From assembly GCA_002774315.1 (NCBI GenBank), contig PEYP01000097.1, positions 1 to 5,857 on the forward strand: DNA of 5,857 nucleotides, in the 5' to 3' direction. Of this stretch, positions 5,796-5,857 are shown one piece after another (the first letter of the stretch is position 1; every line of letters begins with the position of its first letter). Below the pieces are notes generated by a model. The model ran no database searches. It worked only from the letters and a program-made list of their open reading frames with translations, and was not told the DNA's origin. A program made the translations under genes and the position numbers. This stretch comes from Candidatus Stahliibacteriota bacterium CG08_land_8_20_14_0_20_40_26. Lineage in GTDB: Bacteria; Hydrothermota; UBA3073.

Positions 5796-5819
5796 TAGCA
5801 CAAATTAAATTTGTGCCTA
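5796..5819. repeat. Hairpin repeat directly after the esterase stop
   Basis: GCACAAAT (5798-5805), loop TAA, and ATTTGTGC (5809-5816) form a perfect 8-bp stem. Allowing one unpaired C on the right side, the arms extend to TAG (5796-5798) and CTA (5817-5819). It resembles the REP-like hairpins of the form TAGGnACAA...TTGTnCCTA found between genes in many genomes. A T5 run (5828-5832) comes eight bases later, too far for a classic intrinsic terminator, but the hairpin may still protect or end the transcript. The last 25 bases of the window hold nothing I recognise. Confidence 0.55.
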
Positions 5820-5857
5820 CAACTAAGTTTTTGATAGGTCACAATACCGCATAGAAC

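Overview
The window is a 5.9-kb piece of a moderately AT-rich bacterial genome with every recognisable gene on the + strand. Strong Shine-Dalgarno sites before most genes, a near-consensus sigma-70-type promoter and N-terminal export signals on three proteins point to a bacterium rather than an archaeon. The flavodoxin fits an anaerobe, and the short dispersed-type intergenic repeats resemble those of uncultivated candidate-phylum genomes. The phylum cannot be fixed from the sequence alone.

Layout: (1) 2-661 is the 3' part of a DpnII-like type II restriction endonuclease, cut by the left window edge and markedly richer in A+T than its neighbours. (2) 662-1054 has no gene. It holds a GGGGTCAGG-type motif, a 166-bp structure with imperfect ~30-bp inverted ends, a short ATCTGYG-type repeat split exactly by a 20-bp near-palindrome, and the promoter of the next gene. 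(3) 1055-2809 encodes an exported GH57 glycoside hydrolase with both catalytic acids in place. (4) 2974-3828 encodes an envelope-anchored class I amidotransferase-like (BPL_N type) protein with an intact Cys-His-Glu triad. (5) 3868-3969 is a 33-codon remnant of an asparaginase-like gene. (6) 3988-4530 encodes a flavodoxin whose last ~20 residues are read through an intergenic-type repeat. (7) 4554-5795 encodes an exported two-domain protein, an alpha-glucan-binding type (CBM48/E-set) module followed by an Fes-like esterase. A hairpin repeat follows it at 5796-5819.

The GH57 enzyme and the CBM48-esterase could both act on alpha-glucan or a decorated polysaccharide outside the cytoplasmic membrane; that link is inference from domain content and proximity. 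The flavodoxin and the esterase are only 23 bp apart and may be co-transcribed. No CRISPR array, tRNA, rRNA, transposase gene or clear new multi-gene system is visible. The most distinctive signals are the nested repeats, the read-through of a repeat into the flavodoxin C-terminus, and the asparaginase relic.
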